From NCBI RefSeq assembly GCF_003254395.2, contig NC_037641.1, forward strand, positions 3,071,001-3,135,000: a DNA stretch of 64,000 nucleotides, given 5' to 3'. The stretch comes from Apis mellifera (taxonomy: Eukaryota; Arthropoda; Insecta; Hymenoptera; Apidae). The stretch's first letter is position 1; every line of letters begins with the position of its first letter. The position numbers and the translations under genes were made by a program. The notes below the pieces were generated by a model. The model was not told the origin of the DNA. It made no database searches and was given only the letters and a program-made list of their open reading frames with translations. Positions 12,780 through 25,149 of the stretch are shown one piece after another.

Positions 12780-15700
12780 AGAGAGAGAGAGAGTATTTTC
12801 AATTTTATTTGAAAAATGGGTATACGAATATATTTAAATAAAAGTGAGATGGGAAAAAATAATATTCGGATGAATAAGTTTGGACGATTCGAAAAGCCCG
12901 CGGCCAATTTTCGGCGGGAGATTCGTATCTGCGCATCTTGCAAATGTTCCCACGTTAAACCAACAGACAGGACAACAATTAGCAGGGTTGTTCTAGGGAC
13001 AAGGGGCTAGAGAGAAAGAAAGAGAGAGAGAGAGGCAAGAGCGTGCGTAATGGAGTCGCGTATCGCACGGCCATCTTGGCATTAACAGCCCACGTGGTAT
13101 TATCCCTTGAAAAAAGGACAATCCCCGTGGTTTCTCTTCGTGTATATACCCCTCGTATATATATATAGAGAGAGTGAGAGAGGAGAGAAGGTTTGGTCAG
13201 GTACTTAAACACAAAAGTACTTAACCAAGAACATCGAAACTAATGGCGCCTTCGCACCAGGTAAAATTTTGCGGTCGTAGGAGGAGGGCGAAGGAGGTTG
13301 CCCGTTTTCTATCTCGTGTTCCATCATCCGTGGATGGAACCACAATTCAAAAGATTACGACCTTCGGAACGGAATTCTTTCTATAATTTTTTCCCTTTTC
13401 TTTTACTCCTTCTTTTTCCTTCTTCTTCTTCTCCTTCTTCTCGCGTATAACGAGGCCCAGGGATGGGACACGAAATTCCTGGGCCCAACGAAATATATAT
13501 ATATATAAATGACTCCTCTCGAGAATCCAATCGAGCAGCATGACGAGATGATACGCGTGAGATCAAACACGAATGTTTCCTTCTGTTTCTCCGATCCGCG
13601 CGAGCTTCGTCATCCTCCATCCCTATTCAACCTGTCCAATCAGAATTGCCTCGTTTCTGGACTAAGACAGACACGAGGCTTCTGAAAACTGCCTTAACAA
13701 TTAATAATCGAATAATTACTCCATTCTCTCCTTCTTTTTCAAATCTGACAAAGATGGAAGAAGAAGAAGAAGAAAAAATATCCGCAATGGAGGAACAAAA
13801 AAGAAAGAAAGAAAGAGGAGAGAGAAAAAAAAACTGTTCCCACGAATTGAATGCCGCTAGGAAAAAGTACCATTCCAGACAACAACCCTATTACCCATCG
13901 AATGGAGGCAGAACGGATCCAAGAACGGGGGGGGGGGAGAAGAAAAACGGGGGGAAGAAAAGCCGGACAAAGGGGAAAACGTAATTTGACAGATCAAGAT
14001 ATAGACCATAGTGCACCATTCGGATCTAAATCGCGGGACCGTTCTCCGGATTCGGGCAAAATCTCTCGGAGAGATTCCTGCCTCTTTGAGGAGACACATT
14101 TCTCCCGAGGAGGCCGGTTACTATCGGCTCGAGGCTTGCTTCGCCTAATACGGCCTAAGAAAAGCCCCCTTCCCATGAAAAGGAAGGGAGGACTAGACTC
14201 TGCCAGAGTGGACTGATTGGCAAACAATTAGCAGGGAGGACGACGGCGCGAGAGAAGGGCACGATGAAGCGGTGAAACGCTTCGTGTATCACACGCCGGG
14301 CATCTTTGCGTCCGTGAACGTCCTCTCTGTACGCGTGTGTGGAACCACTCTCACACCCCCTCTCCCCCCCTTTTCTGCCGCTCGTGTCTCGAAACAATGA
14401 GAACAATGCCGGTTGGTCTTCCGCCGGAGCGGACAGACAAAGCCCGGCTCCACGACAAAACCATCGTCACCATCGTCACCATCTCCCCTCCCCTCCCCGC
14501 GTCTCGATTCATCCGTAGGCCTGGAAGGTTAAGGAATGAGTCGGGGGGGCCCGGTCCAGACCGAACGTTTTCATCCACTTTTCTATTTCATTTTTATATC
14601 CTAGAATTTATATGTAAGAATAAATTTAGATTGGAATAATAATAATGATATATTGTTTATAATATCAGGATAAGAAAATTAAAGAGGAAATCGAATTTTT
14701 CAATTCGGGGGTGAAGGCTAGAAATAGTTGTTGAGGATAGGAAAGAGAAGGAAGTTGCCGCGCTCATTATATTGTTTTGAATCGAGCGCGCCGTTGGCCG
14801 TGCGTTTTAATATAAGGGTTTTGGATTTCACGTGCATCCATCCACCGACCCCAAACCCCCAGAGAAACCTGCCCCCAACGGGCGACAGCTCTCCAGGGCG
14901 CAGAACGTGGAACCCTTCCCCCTCCATCTTTCTCCCGCGAAACTGCACTCCGATACGCCCGTTTTTATTTTCAGCAACCCCGTCGAATCGAGTCCTTTTT
15001 AATTGGTGGAACGTTTCCGTGCGCAACGCACACACGCACAATTTTTCCCTCTCATCTCGGCTCCATTTCTCGACCGTTGTTTCCTCGAATTTCGAAGGCA
15101 TCGTTCCTTCCTTTGTCTACGAGACTATCGTAGAGGCATTGATCGATGTCGATTCGTACGAAATCGAGGACGGTTTCGGAATGTTGGGAACCGCGTTAAA
15201 TGGCGAAAAGGCGAAATCCCCGCCCTACTACGACGTATCGATCGTTTTCTCTTTTCTTTCTTTCTTTCTTTCTTTCGTTTCATCTTCGCGCGTCGAAGAA
15301 CAACGATTCCTTTGTCATCGGGAATCGTAACCGAATGAATTTCTCGCGATAATTGTTAAAAATCGTTGAGAATTTTTCCTCTCTCTCTGTTCTTCGATCC
15401 GTGAGAACGGATCGAATTTTTATCTTTACCGGTATTTTTACGAGGAAGATGGAATACAATTTGGAATTCAAGGCAAGTTTTATTTGTTGAAAATCGTTGG
15501 CAAGATTGACCGCACGTTCCACCACGATCGATATACACATATCGATACTTGTAACGGGTCTCGATCTTTCGTGTATTCACAGTGTGTTGCAGCTTCGTAC
15601 CTCCTTCTTTTTCTCCAATTCCAAATAAAGATACGTTGATAATAATTTATTTAGAAATCTGTTCTAGCTGTGATAAAATAGTTGTAAAAGAAAAAGGTTA

Positions 15701-17516
15701 AAATTTTACGAATCCTTCCTCGAGATGAACTCGACACGAAATCGGCCAAGCTATAACCGACAAGGAGAGTATATACTGTAAAAAGAGAGAGAAAAAATGC
15801 TCTCTGTTAAAGAATGCAGTCCAATTTGCACGCGACTTCCTAAGAATCTGCGAGCAGATTCCTGGCCACCTAATTGCCATTTTACGCGCGGCCTTTTATC
15901 GTGAAAGCCCCGGCCACGAAACAGCCCCGGTTGGTGCAAGCCTCTTCAAAGGCGTTGCCAGCCCACTTTGTATTCCGCGAGGAACGCCGCCACGAGGTAC
16001 ACGCGTTGTGTTTAGCAAATTGTCGCCACCAGCGGCCGCTTAATCAGCAGAAAATCGCACCTGCAATCCCTCTCGATAGTCAGTCTCTCTCCTCCTCCTC
16101 CTTCCCTTCTCCGCTCGAAGAACTACTAGAAGTTTGATCCCGTGGCGCACGTGGTTTCGTGTGGTGGATAGGCGCATGTTCCAACATTCCTTCGGAAACG
16201 CGCTCGAAATCGTTGGCATCGTGTCGTTAACGCGTTTCTAATCGGCTCACGGACACCTTGGGAAACCGAAAACGATTTTTACGAGACGGGAATCAGAATT
16301 CTCTCTTTTTCTCTATGTTCCTCTTGCCTCTTTCCTCGGCAGAGTTTAAAACTGTCGCATCCGAGGGGGACGAAAATAGAATGGCGGGTTGGATGGAAAC
16401 ACCGGAGTCCACTGTTCGGATTCTACGGATAGAGATAAAAGTGCGTGGAAAAGAGGGGAGGAGCGTGGAAACTGCAATTGCGTTTATGGAGGATTTTGCA
16501 CGTTTCGGTCAAATTGTGTCACATTATTAATTTTACACTTTGTGAGGGAAAGTAGGGCTCCGTCCACGCCGTTCTTTTGTTCCGGGATTCGAGCGTTTTT
16601 CAATTTTTCTCCCTTTTTTTTTTCTTCTTCTTCTTTCATCCGTTTTTTGACGACTGTTATTCGAACGTTTTAAATTAGGAGAATTGGAATAGATAAAATG
16701 TAAAGATCTGGCTAAAAATAAATAATAAATAGATAGGGAAGCTTAATTAAATTTATCTCAGAATCAAATCTATACAAAGAGTGATTTGTTCCATTCGATT
16801 TAATTCAGAAAAAAACATCATTGATAGAATCTTGAGCATTATTATAAAACGAATATTTTTATAACTCGAGTTTTACGAATTTTATGAAAAATTTTCGACA
16901 CACTTAAATGACAAAATACGCCATCGAATTTCCAATCAATTAATATCGATACAATTTTCTTCACTTCCATAGTATAAAATTTTCGAATACAAAATCGATT
17001 TACACAATCCCTCGAATCTCTTTATTCCAATCAAACTAATTTCACAAAATTTTCCAAGCTTAATTATTCAAAAAAAAAAAGAATAATCATCCATTCAACA
17101 ACACGTATCATTACACACGTGTCATTATCCTCGAAAAAAAAAAAGAAAAGAAAAGAAAAGGGAGGCCGATAATCAAGACTGGGAGCGTCCATTGACGGAT
17201 TGTCCACGGTCCCGTTCCTCGAAGATCGAGCGCGACAGCGGCTCATTCACGGCTGCCCGCCGTGTTTGCAGTGCGGAGGATTTCGGGGCGAAACTGCTTT
17301 CGCGCCCATTTTTGTCGGAGGCAAGCGTGCAAGCTTGGGCTTCGTCGCCGAGACACGCTCGTTGTCGGAAATAACGACATAATGACATGGTGGAAGATGA
17401 GTGCCCGAGGTAGGTAAATCCGAGGCGAGGGTGCGAGCAGGGAGGGAGGAGAGGAGCAGAGAGCAGAGGTGTGGCGTCCGTGAGGAAGGTAAGAAAGGTA
17501 AGGGAGAGAGCGTGTG

Positions 17517-17540
17517 TGCGTGCGTGCGTGCGTGCGTGCG
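17517..17540 (+). repeat. (TGCG)n microsatellite
   Basis: About six tandem TGCG units inside a GC-rich intronic patch. It generates shadow frames with Cys/Val/Ala and His/Thr/Arg runs on either strand. Confidence 0.9.
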
Positions 17541-19029
17541 GAGTCGGAAGCGTCGCTGGCCATCGCTGGGTAGGCCGGTGGTGGTTCATCAAGCAGTTGA
17601 GGAGAGCTCAATAGCCGCTCTCCAAACTTCCTCTGCACGCGAACCCTTTATTTAAGGTCTAATTTTATTTTATTTATTTCTAATTGGAATTGGAAAATAA
17701 TTTTTTGATTTGTGGATTTTCCGATTTTTTTTTCCAAGTCATCTTCGACCTGTACTTTTAGAATTTTTAGAGAAAATTATTATTCGTTGAATAAGCTTTT
17801 CTTAGCGCGTCACGAAACGCTTTATCGGTCTAATTTTACTTATGGCTCATTGGCAACGTGATTTTTCCATTAGAAAATTCACGGAACGTTGGATCGGCTG
17901 ATATCTGCACGTTTCACAGAATCGATGCACGAACGAGTTTCTGGGTAATTATCCGAGGCAAGTAGAATGTTCGAAATGGAGGAGAGTAATATTTAGTATC
18001 GGGTTAAATGCATCACGGGTGGTATCGTTGAGAAAATCTGAATCGAAAAGTGGAATTTAATAGAGCTGTCTCGCGATAATGATAATAATTAACCGAGTTA
18101 TTAAAAGAAAAATATATATATATAATTCAAGTACTCCGAGAGTATTTCTAATTTTTCATCCATGCATTGAAATATTTGTTCCTCGACTTTCGAATTTGAG
18201 ATAAGAGCCAATTTTATCCTGATCGAAATTTTCAAGAATTGATCCGATTCTTCAGTCTCTAGATGTAAAAATAAATTTTAACCCGCGAAAAGAATCTATG
18301 TACACACTCTAATCTCATTAAGCCAGTGTGCTTAATAAACCACTACGCGTATCGTATCGATCCAGAAAGCCAATGATCCGGAGAGAAGGATTTTTCGCTT
18401 TTCACGCGTCGCTGTTTAATATAATTTTATATACAATCAAAATCAGGCAGGGAAATATTATATCGCGAATATCGCGAAATTTTCGAACGAGAGCCTAGGT
18501 GCGAACGTGTTAACCGTCAATTGCATCGCCGGGTATTTTATTTTATTTTATAAAACGCGACGGGGATGAATGAAACTCGCACGCTCTTCGAGGCGCTTGC
18601 AAACTCGAGCCAACTCAACTGTTTTTAAGTGTACGCGCGATGGGCAGCCAGTTTTACTACCTGACTCGATCCGACACTTGTCGCGGTTCGCTAATTTCCA
18701 CCCAGCCTTATCTTTATTTAATATATATTAAAGAAACGTTGGTAATACGGCAAGCAAGATTCATATACGTATTTAAAAAGAGAAGGAAGAGGAATATAAG
18801 AGAAAAAGTCTACTCCGTGTCTAAAGGAGGAAGAATCATTACTGCCATTACTTCGTCACCCTTTCCAGACGATCGTCGACGTTAAGCATGATCAATACGA
18901 GGCGAATCGCGGAAAATTAATGCCCGTCTCGTGGCTGCGGCAGCGGTTCATCGAGCGTGAAGAATCGACGAGGAGGAAGAACGGGTTCGCGGACCATCCA
19001 TCCCTCTCTCTACCCACCACTCGCCTCTT

Positions 19030-20113
19030 CTCACTCGCGCGAGACAGAGACGGAGGGATTAAGGGCGAATTTCAATCATCTCATATCTTGAGAGGAGATT
19101 TACAAAAATATTCTCAACAGTGGAAACTCGGAAAGGTACGTTATCTCGTAGATTATTATTTTCATTCGAACGTGTATTTACTCATTTCTGATTTGAAAGT
19201 TTGTATTTACGCGCGAGAGATATATAAAAATATATAGAACCTCAATCACTTTTACTTCCTCCTTTGTTACATATTTATATTGAAGAAGATTTTTTTTTAA
19301 ACTATCATTTAAAGATTGACGAACGAACGAGTTGCAAAAAAAGAAAAAATTTCACCATGATGATCCAAGTTTCGAGTTTTTCAAGCATAATACAAATATA
19401 CGCGCGAGACAGAGACGGAGAGATTAAAGGCAAATTTCAATCATCTCATATCTTGAGAGGAGATTTACAAAAATATTCTCAACAGTGGAAACTCGGAAAG
19501 GTTATCTCGTAGATTATTATTTTCATTCGAACGTGTATTTATCGAGAGATAAAAAGTATTCGAATAGTTATCTCATTTCTGATTTTTGACAGAGATATAT
19601 ATATAAAAATATATAGTGCCTCTGCAAAAATATGTACAAAGAGAATTCCAATACCTCAATTATTTTATTTTACTTTCTTTATTATATATAACGAAGAAGA
19701 TTTTTTTAACTATCATTCAAAAATTGACGAACGAACGAGTTGCAAAAAAAGAAAAAATTTCACGATCCAAGTTTCGATTTTTCCAAGCATCATAATACAG
19801 ATATACGAAGAAGATTTTTTTAAATTATCATTCAAAAATTAACAAACGAACGAGTTGCAAAAAAAGAAAAAAATTCACGATGATCCAAGTTTCGATTTTT
19901 CCAAGCATCGTAATACAAATATACGCACGATACAGAGAGATTAAGGGCAAATTTCAATCATATCTTGACATCGAGGAGAGATTTATAAAAATATACGAAG
20001 AAGATATTTTTTAAACTATCATTCAAAATTTGATGAACGAACGAGTTGCAAAAAAAGAAAAAAATTTCGCGATGATCCAAGTTTCGATTTTTCCAAGCAT
20101 CGTATGCAGTGCG
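19030..20113 (+). repeat. complex tandem array of two interleaved elements
   Basis: Element X is about 150 bp, contains CAAATTTCAATCATCTCATA-type sequence and GAGGAGATTTACAAAAATAT, and occurs at about 19030-19182 and 19401-19552, with a decayed part at about 19935-19995. Element Y is about 120 bp, contains GACGAACGAACGAGTTGCAA and a following AAAAAAGAAAAAATTTCA, and occurs at about 19281-19405, 19692-19807, 19807-19925 and 19998-20113. The copies differ by small indels and substitutions. This looks like repeated local duplication of an X-Y composite. No transposase, terminal inverted repeats or coding frame is seen. Confidence 0.85.
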
Positions 20114-21361
20114 TATAAAATATGCAGAGAAAGAGAGATCAACGATGGCACGCTCGACACAGCGAATCGGCCCAATTTTGCCCACTATTTAGCGACGCCA
20201 TGCCTCACCGCAGTCAAATTAGCCGTCTGTAGCGAGCACGCGTGGATACACGGATACACCCCATCCGCGGCGCAGCAACAATGCCTCGCTCGTTGCGTGC
20301 GATACACGTGAATCTGCAAATTTCATTCATCTGGACGGAAGGGGAGGAGAGGTATGGCTCTCTCGATTTTAGCCGGCTTTTTTAACCCGTCGAAACAACC
20401 CGTCGACACCTATGGCGTGTGTCTCGTTCTCCCCTCCCCTCCCTCCTCCCTCCTTTCCCCGATTTCACGCCGATCCTCGTTAAACCCGCCATTGTCACGT
20501 ACTTTCGATGTAAATCATTCGCGAAACAAGTTCTCTCGAGCACGGCCGATTTCCCGTGTCCGATAAACGAGCCGTGCTACGAAAAATGTTTGCACAGTGG
20601 CGCGCGCAAAAAAATTCTTCCGCTTCTTTTTTTTCTGCTTTGTTATATAGAAGAGATAGAGAGAGAGAGAGAGTAATTTTTCCGTAACTCTTCTTTATTT
20701 AATCGATTCGATAAATTTGCTTGCGTTCGTTAGTTAGATTCGTGGAATATTTGTCGTCGTTTGCGGTTTTCGATCGATCGGCGGAGATTTCGAAAACTAT
20801 TTAAACTAACACGCGGTGTGAAATAGCCGCTCGTTCATTTCTCGAAAGATCTGAAAGATCACTCTCTTCGTCGAGTTTCTCGTGCTCATTAGTCAAGTAT
20901 CCTCGATTGTGCGTTGCTCGAATTCGAGAAATTCGAAATGTTTTATTCATACATATATCTTTTCCAAGAATACAGAATCGTATTACTCTTATTATATATA
21001 TATATCGATGTTTTATTTCACAGTAAAAAAAAAAAAAAGGAAAACACGTACACAATAATTTATGATTTATAATCGTCGTCATGGAAAAAAATTGCAAGTG
21101 AAACGGCGCGAAGCGTTACGCAACTTTTCAGCCGAGGTTCGAGGTTTATTCCCGCCGAGGAAATTCGCGCCGCGGCTCCGCCATTAATATTCGTTAAAAT
21201 TCCGGCGATCCTCGTTCACGGAAGAAAAACCTTTCCGCCCGACCAGTCCCCACGCATAAAACCGACTTGTTTCACGCACACAGTTTTAAACCGCGGAACG
21301 AATTCCATTCGCGTAATCGCCAACGCGGCTAATTGCTCGCAATATTTCCAATTCGCGCCGA

Positions 21362-21407
<46 letters not shown>

Positions 21408-21825
21408 AGGGAGACAAAAGAGTCGACGAGTTTCTTCCTTCTTCGAAGGGAGGGGAAAAATTGAGAGAGAGGGAAGATGGCGGATTAATAATTTAGAGGA
21501 AAGAGAAACAATTCTAAGCGCCGTTTCCATCGCCGCCACTTTATCATCGGGGGGGCCAAACGCGCGAACGTTCGCTCGTAAATAAATCGTGAATCCAATT
21601 TGTGGCCGCCATAAATCAATACGGGAATCACGATCCTCAAAGGGCGAGGAGAGAGAGGGAGAGAGAGAGAGAGAACTCTGACAGACCGGAACCGGCGACA
21701 CGATCGCGTTCCTCCTTGCACGATTCAACGTTTAATAGGGATCCGAAATAGAATCTCGGCCGATCTTTATATTCGATCGGTTTCCTTTTGCGGGGGAAAA
21801 AAGTGTTTCGTTTTGTTGGATTTTT
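20114..21825 (-). other. pan intron 3, near exon 3, noncoding
   Basis: This is intronic DNA with no recognisable exon. It contains a GA run near 20655-20673, a short TA run near 20993-21004, a poly(A) tract at about 21026-21039 and a long (TA)n at 21365-21404. The minus-strand frame at 21216-21728 contains the translated TA run as alternating Tyr and Ile, so it is a shadow frame. Confidence 0.6.
21365..21404 (+). repeat. (TA)n microsatellite
   Basis: An uninterrupted run of about 20 TA units. It is likely polymorphic and prone to slippage. Confidence 0.95.
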
Positions 21826-22700
21826 TAAACTTGTAAGAATATCACCTCTGATGATATTATTTATACTATCAGACGTATGTTCCTTGATTTTTTAAATTTG
21901 TAAGAATATCACTTCTATTAGATAGATTGATATTATTTTGTTCCTTGATTCTTCCTTTTTTATAAAAGAAGAATTAAAGAGAAACACTATAAACTTCATT
22001 TATAAAATACTTATAGAATATGGAACACGTGAGAGACGTGTTTTTAAACTTGTAAGAATATCACCTCTGATGATATTATTTATACTATCAGACGTATGTT
22101 CCTTGATTTTTCTTTTTTTGGATTTTTTAAATTTGTAAGAATATCATAATATTCTGATAGATTGATATTATTTGTTCCCTTGATTCTTTCTTTTTTATAA
22201 AAGAAGGGTTAAAGAGAAACGAATTTCATTTATAAAGAATACTTATAGAATATGGAACACTTGGGAGACGTGTTTTTAAACTTGTAAGAATATCATCTCT
22301 GATATTATTTGTTCCCTTGATTCTTTCTTTTTTATAAAAGAAGGGTTAAAGAGAAATGAATTTCATTTATAAAGAATACTTATAGAATATGGAACACGTG
22401 GGAGACGTGTTTTTAAACTTGTAAGAATATCATAATATTCTGATAGATTGATATTATTTGTTCCCTTGATTCTTTCTTTTTTATAAAAGAAGGGTTAAAG
22501 AGAAACGAATTTCATTTATAAGAATACTTATAGAATATGGAACACGGGAGACGTGTTTTTAAACTTGTAAGAATATCATAATATTCTGATAGATTGATAT
22601 TATTTGTTCCCTTGATTTTTTCTTTTTTATAAAAGAAGGGTTAAAGAGAAACGCTATAAACTTCATTTATAAAATATAGAATATGGAACACGTGGGAGAC
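21826..22700 (+). repeat. AT-rich tandem array next to pan exon 3
   Basis: The array has about five to seven copies of a unit that contains TTTTTAAACTTGTAAGAATA, then CTGATGATATTATT or ATAATATTCTGATAG, then TTCTTTTTTATAAAAGAAG and TAGAATATGGAACACG. Spacing between units is about 135-150 bp on the right and about 220 bp on the left, where a second half-unit is inserted. Each unit holds a near-palindrome centred on TTATAA, so each could fold into a hairpin. The array ends about 220 bp from the donor side of pan exon 3. Confidence 0.85.
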
Positions 22701-22924
22701 AAAAAAAAGTGAAATTGGCAAAATCGCGTCGATCTCGCGTTATAAAATAAAATAAAATTAATCTGAAAATTTTCGAGAAAGATGTTAATTCAGTTGGTTG
22801 GGTAGATAAAAATGGTGGAAACAAGGGGGAAAGTTTCGAAACGAATCTTCGTCGACACGTCCTTGAGCTGTTTTCTTCGGACAGGTAAAACGATACGGGA
22901 AACAATAAAATGATAAACACTCAC

Positions 22925-23028
22925 CATAGACACGGGAATGGGTCCTCCGGCGCCATTGGGGTAAGGATACGGCGAGACGAGGTAGCCCATGTTGAACGAT
23001 GAGGTATGTGGCGTCGGGTCCACCTTAC
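22925..23028 (-). CDS. pan: pangolin (TCF/LEF) coding exon 3, N-terminal conserved segment
   Basis: The exon encodes 34 whole codons after a split glycine codon, from KVDPTPHTSSFN through GYLVSPYPYPNG to GGPIPVSM. Drosophila Pangolin has a very similar block directly after its Armadillo-binding region, including the FNMGYLVSPY core. On the minus strand the acceptor is AACAG before GTAAGG at 23028, and the donor is ATG followed by GTGAGTG at 22924. The two leading bases GT complete the G left by exon 2, so the frame is kept exactly. The exon ends in phase 0. Pangolin is the nuclear DNA-binding effector of Wnt/Wingless signalling. It binds Armadillo through its N terminus and DNA through an HMG box, which is not in this window. 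This segment lies between those domains. It is separated from exon 2 by about 33 kb. Confidence 0.95.
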
Positions 23029-25149
23029 CTGTTCGAAAAAGGGAAAAAGAAAAAGAGAACAGGTGAGCACGTCAGGCTGGTATTGGAAATTATCGAGAAA
23101 ACGGATCTCGATCGTGGGCCCCGTTAGGCGGGGCCCATTCTTAACACTTAACACTCCGAGAACCTATCGTTGTCACGGTTCCTTAATAATCTATCTTTAA
23201 TTAAAAGATATACGCGTTTCTTTCTTTCTTTTCGTTTGTTTTTTTAAGATCTAACCTCGTCCAGAGTAATTTTCATTTAATCGGAACTTTTAATCCCGCG
23301 CTATGGTTCCTTGAACCATTTTTTTCTTTTTCTCTCGATCCAATCTTGCTTCCTTCCCGAATTAAAAATGTTACTCACTTTTGCAGAAAAGTTAATTAAA
23401 TAATGTAGCAAGGAATTAGAGATATGCAAATGTAGCACAAATTTCGCTTTGAATCACTTTCGATCCAATCTTGCTTCCTTCTTTATTTATTAAAAATGTT
23501 ATTCGGCAAAAAAATTAATTATATATATATATATAATAATCGTGTATTATTTATACGATTATTCAAATCTGTAAACCATTTTTAATTATTATTTCTTTTT
23601 GAAAAAAAAGAAAGGAACAAAAATTAACATAATTTCCTCCCTTTTGTCAAACGACTCTATTCGTTCAAATTAAAAACGAAGAATCCAACCCCCATTTTCT
23701 TTTTTTTTTCGTTAAATATGACACGCATGCATTATTTTCCCATCATTTTCACGATAACGATATGTATATATCATCGTGCAGTTCCGCAGGATTAATTTGT
23801 AAAAAAGAAAAAAAAAAAAAAATATGAAGTGCAAAAAAACACGAAGGCTCTGCGCCGGCAAGCGTGAAAAATCCAACGAGCCTTTTCACCCATCGAAGTT
23901 TATCTTTTCACGCTTATCCGGCGTAAACGGTCTTCGAATAATTATATCCGACGATTTCCCTCCTGGCAATTAAACGCGGCTAACCCGTGCACGCAACGAG
24001 CGTACACGGATACACGAGCTGTAGTTTCGAGCGAGCGTCCAATCTTCCACGCTGCTACGTTTACATTAAACCAGTCTCGTTTTAATGCATTTAATTCGCG
24101 CTTAGTATAAAACCCACCACCCGGGAGAAACATCGTTCCATCGATAGAAAATCGTGGATCCCTCTTTGACTCCAATCTCGAGGATCTAGGAAAGATCCTA
24201 GAAAATTGGCAAGTTCGTTTTGTTCTTGCCAATTTATTTTTACAAGCCTGAATTCACGCGCAATGTTAATTCAAATGCGATTAATCTTCTCGACGTGTAG
24301 TCGACAATCATGTGAGAAATAAAAGACTATATATATAAGTAATTTGTCCAACATACTACTCGAATTTGAATTAAATATCCGGATAAATTTAAATTACATT
24401 AAATCAAATGCAATACTTGATCTTTCGAAGTCTGTCAAAAAGAGTGAGAAAGGGTAAATTAAATTTAACCAAAAAAGATCATTTGCCTAATTGCCCAAGA
24501 AATAACCCTCAGCTCTTAGACCGAGAAACGGTCTCGATACAGGAGAAACCTTTCGAGTTTATCCGTTCCGCGAAACTGGATCGCGTGGAACAACAAGAAT
24601 CCGCCACGAAGGACTCCCGCCAAGTGATACCGATCATCTTTCTGGGCCCGAGAGCGGGGCCTCGGTCCCGATCCGCTCAAGGCGGATCCCCGAGCGAGCG
24701 AACGAGCGCGAGAGAGAGAGAGAGAGAGAGACTCGGTCCCCGTTCCGCGAAACTCGATCGTTTCGAGAGGTAGAAACCTGCTTTCAGGATTCGAACTGAT
24801 AACTATCGTCTCTCTCTCGTCTCCCTTCGAGGAGTTAGGGATCGGCCCCTTCCTTCCCCCTCCTTTCAGGGGGCCTAAGATGTTATCAGGGGGAGCGACG
24901 AGTATCTTTAGGTGATCGGCAACGCCATTATTTTATGGAGAGGAAAAGAGAGAAAGAGAGAGAATGATCCGGTCAAGGTAGCGGCGGTAGCGGCCGCTAT
25001 TAAGTCGGCCACGATAGATCGCGAGGCTTTTTTACCGACCGATCTATGAAAAAGGGGTGGGCTTGGACACCTGATCCAAGATGATAAATATTGGTCTGAA
25101 AGTTTGAATCGTTCGATTTAGAACGGTTTTTTCCTTTCTCGTCACTTAT
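23029..25149 (-). other. pan intron 2, downstream end, noncoding
   Basis: This is intron directly upstream of exon 3, and it includes the pyrimidine-rich acceptor tract (CTTTTTCCCTTTTTCGAACAG on the minus strand, given here in parts: CTTTTTCCC then TTTTTCGAACAG). A direct repeat of about 65 bp beginning TCGATCCAATCTTGCTTCCTT occurs at about 23335-23400 and 23460-23521. Poly(A) and poly(T) tracts lie near 23700-23710 and 23804-23821. No exon is seen. Confidence 0.65.

Larger units (their letters stand above)
9526..19029 (-). other. pan intron 3, middle part, noncoding
   Basis: This is intronic DNA between two tandem-repeat blocks. It includes (CGAT)n at 9828-9848, (TA)n at 10291-10317, an imperfect C tract near 10553-10568, (AAAG)-rich and (GAA)-rich tracts near 13750-13830, and (TGCG)n at 17517-17540. 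GC-rich patches occur at 12170-12620, 13900-14560 and 17170-17620. AT-rich DNA fills 16680-17060 and 17650-18300. All open frames are low-complexity or random-like, and none shows a splice-bounded conserved exon. A strong TCF-type palindrome at 12767-12778 is listed separately. Confidence 0.6.

Noticed and set aside
1..22924. Search for pan HMG-box and downstream exons
   Set aside because: No minus-strand frame shows the HMG core (KKPLNAFMLYMKEMR-type) or the HCGIPPY-type block, so these exons are taken to lie left of the window. A very short exon could have escaped notice.
24775..24810. TTCGAA-containing stretch resembling a tRNA T-arm
   Set aside because: The minus strand gives AGTTCGAATCC but no matching T-stem, acceptor stem or anticodon arm.
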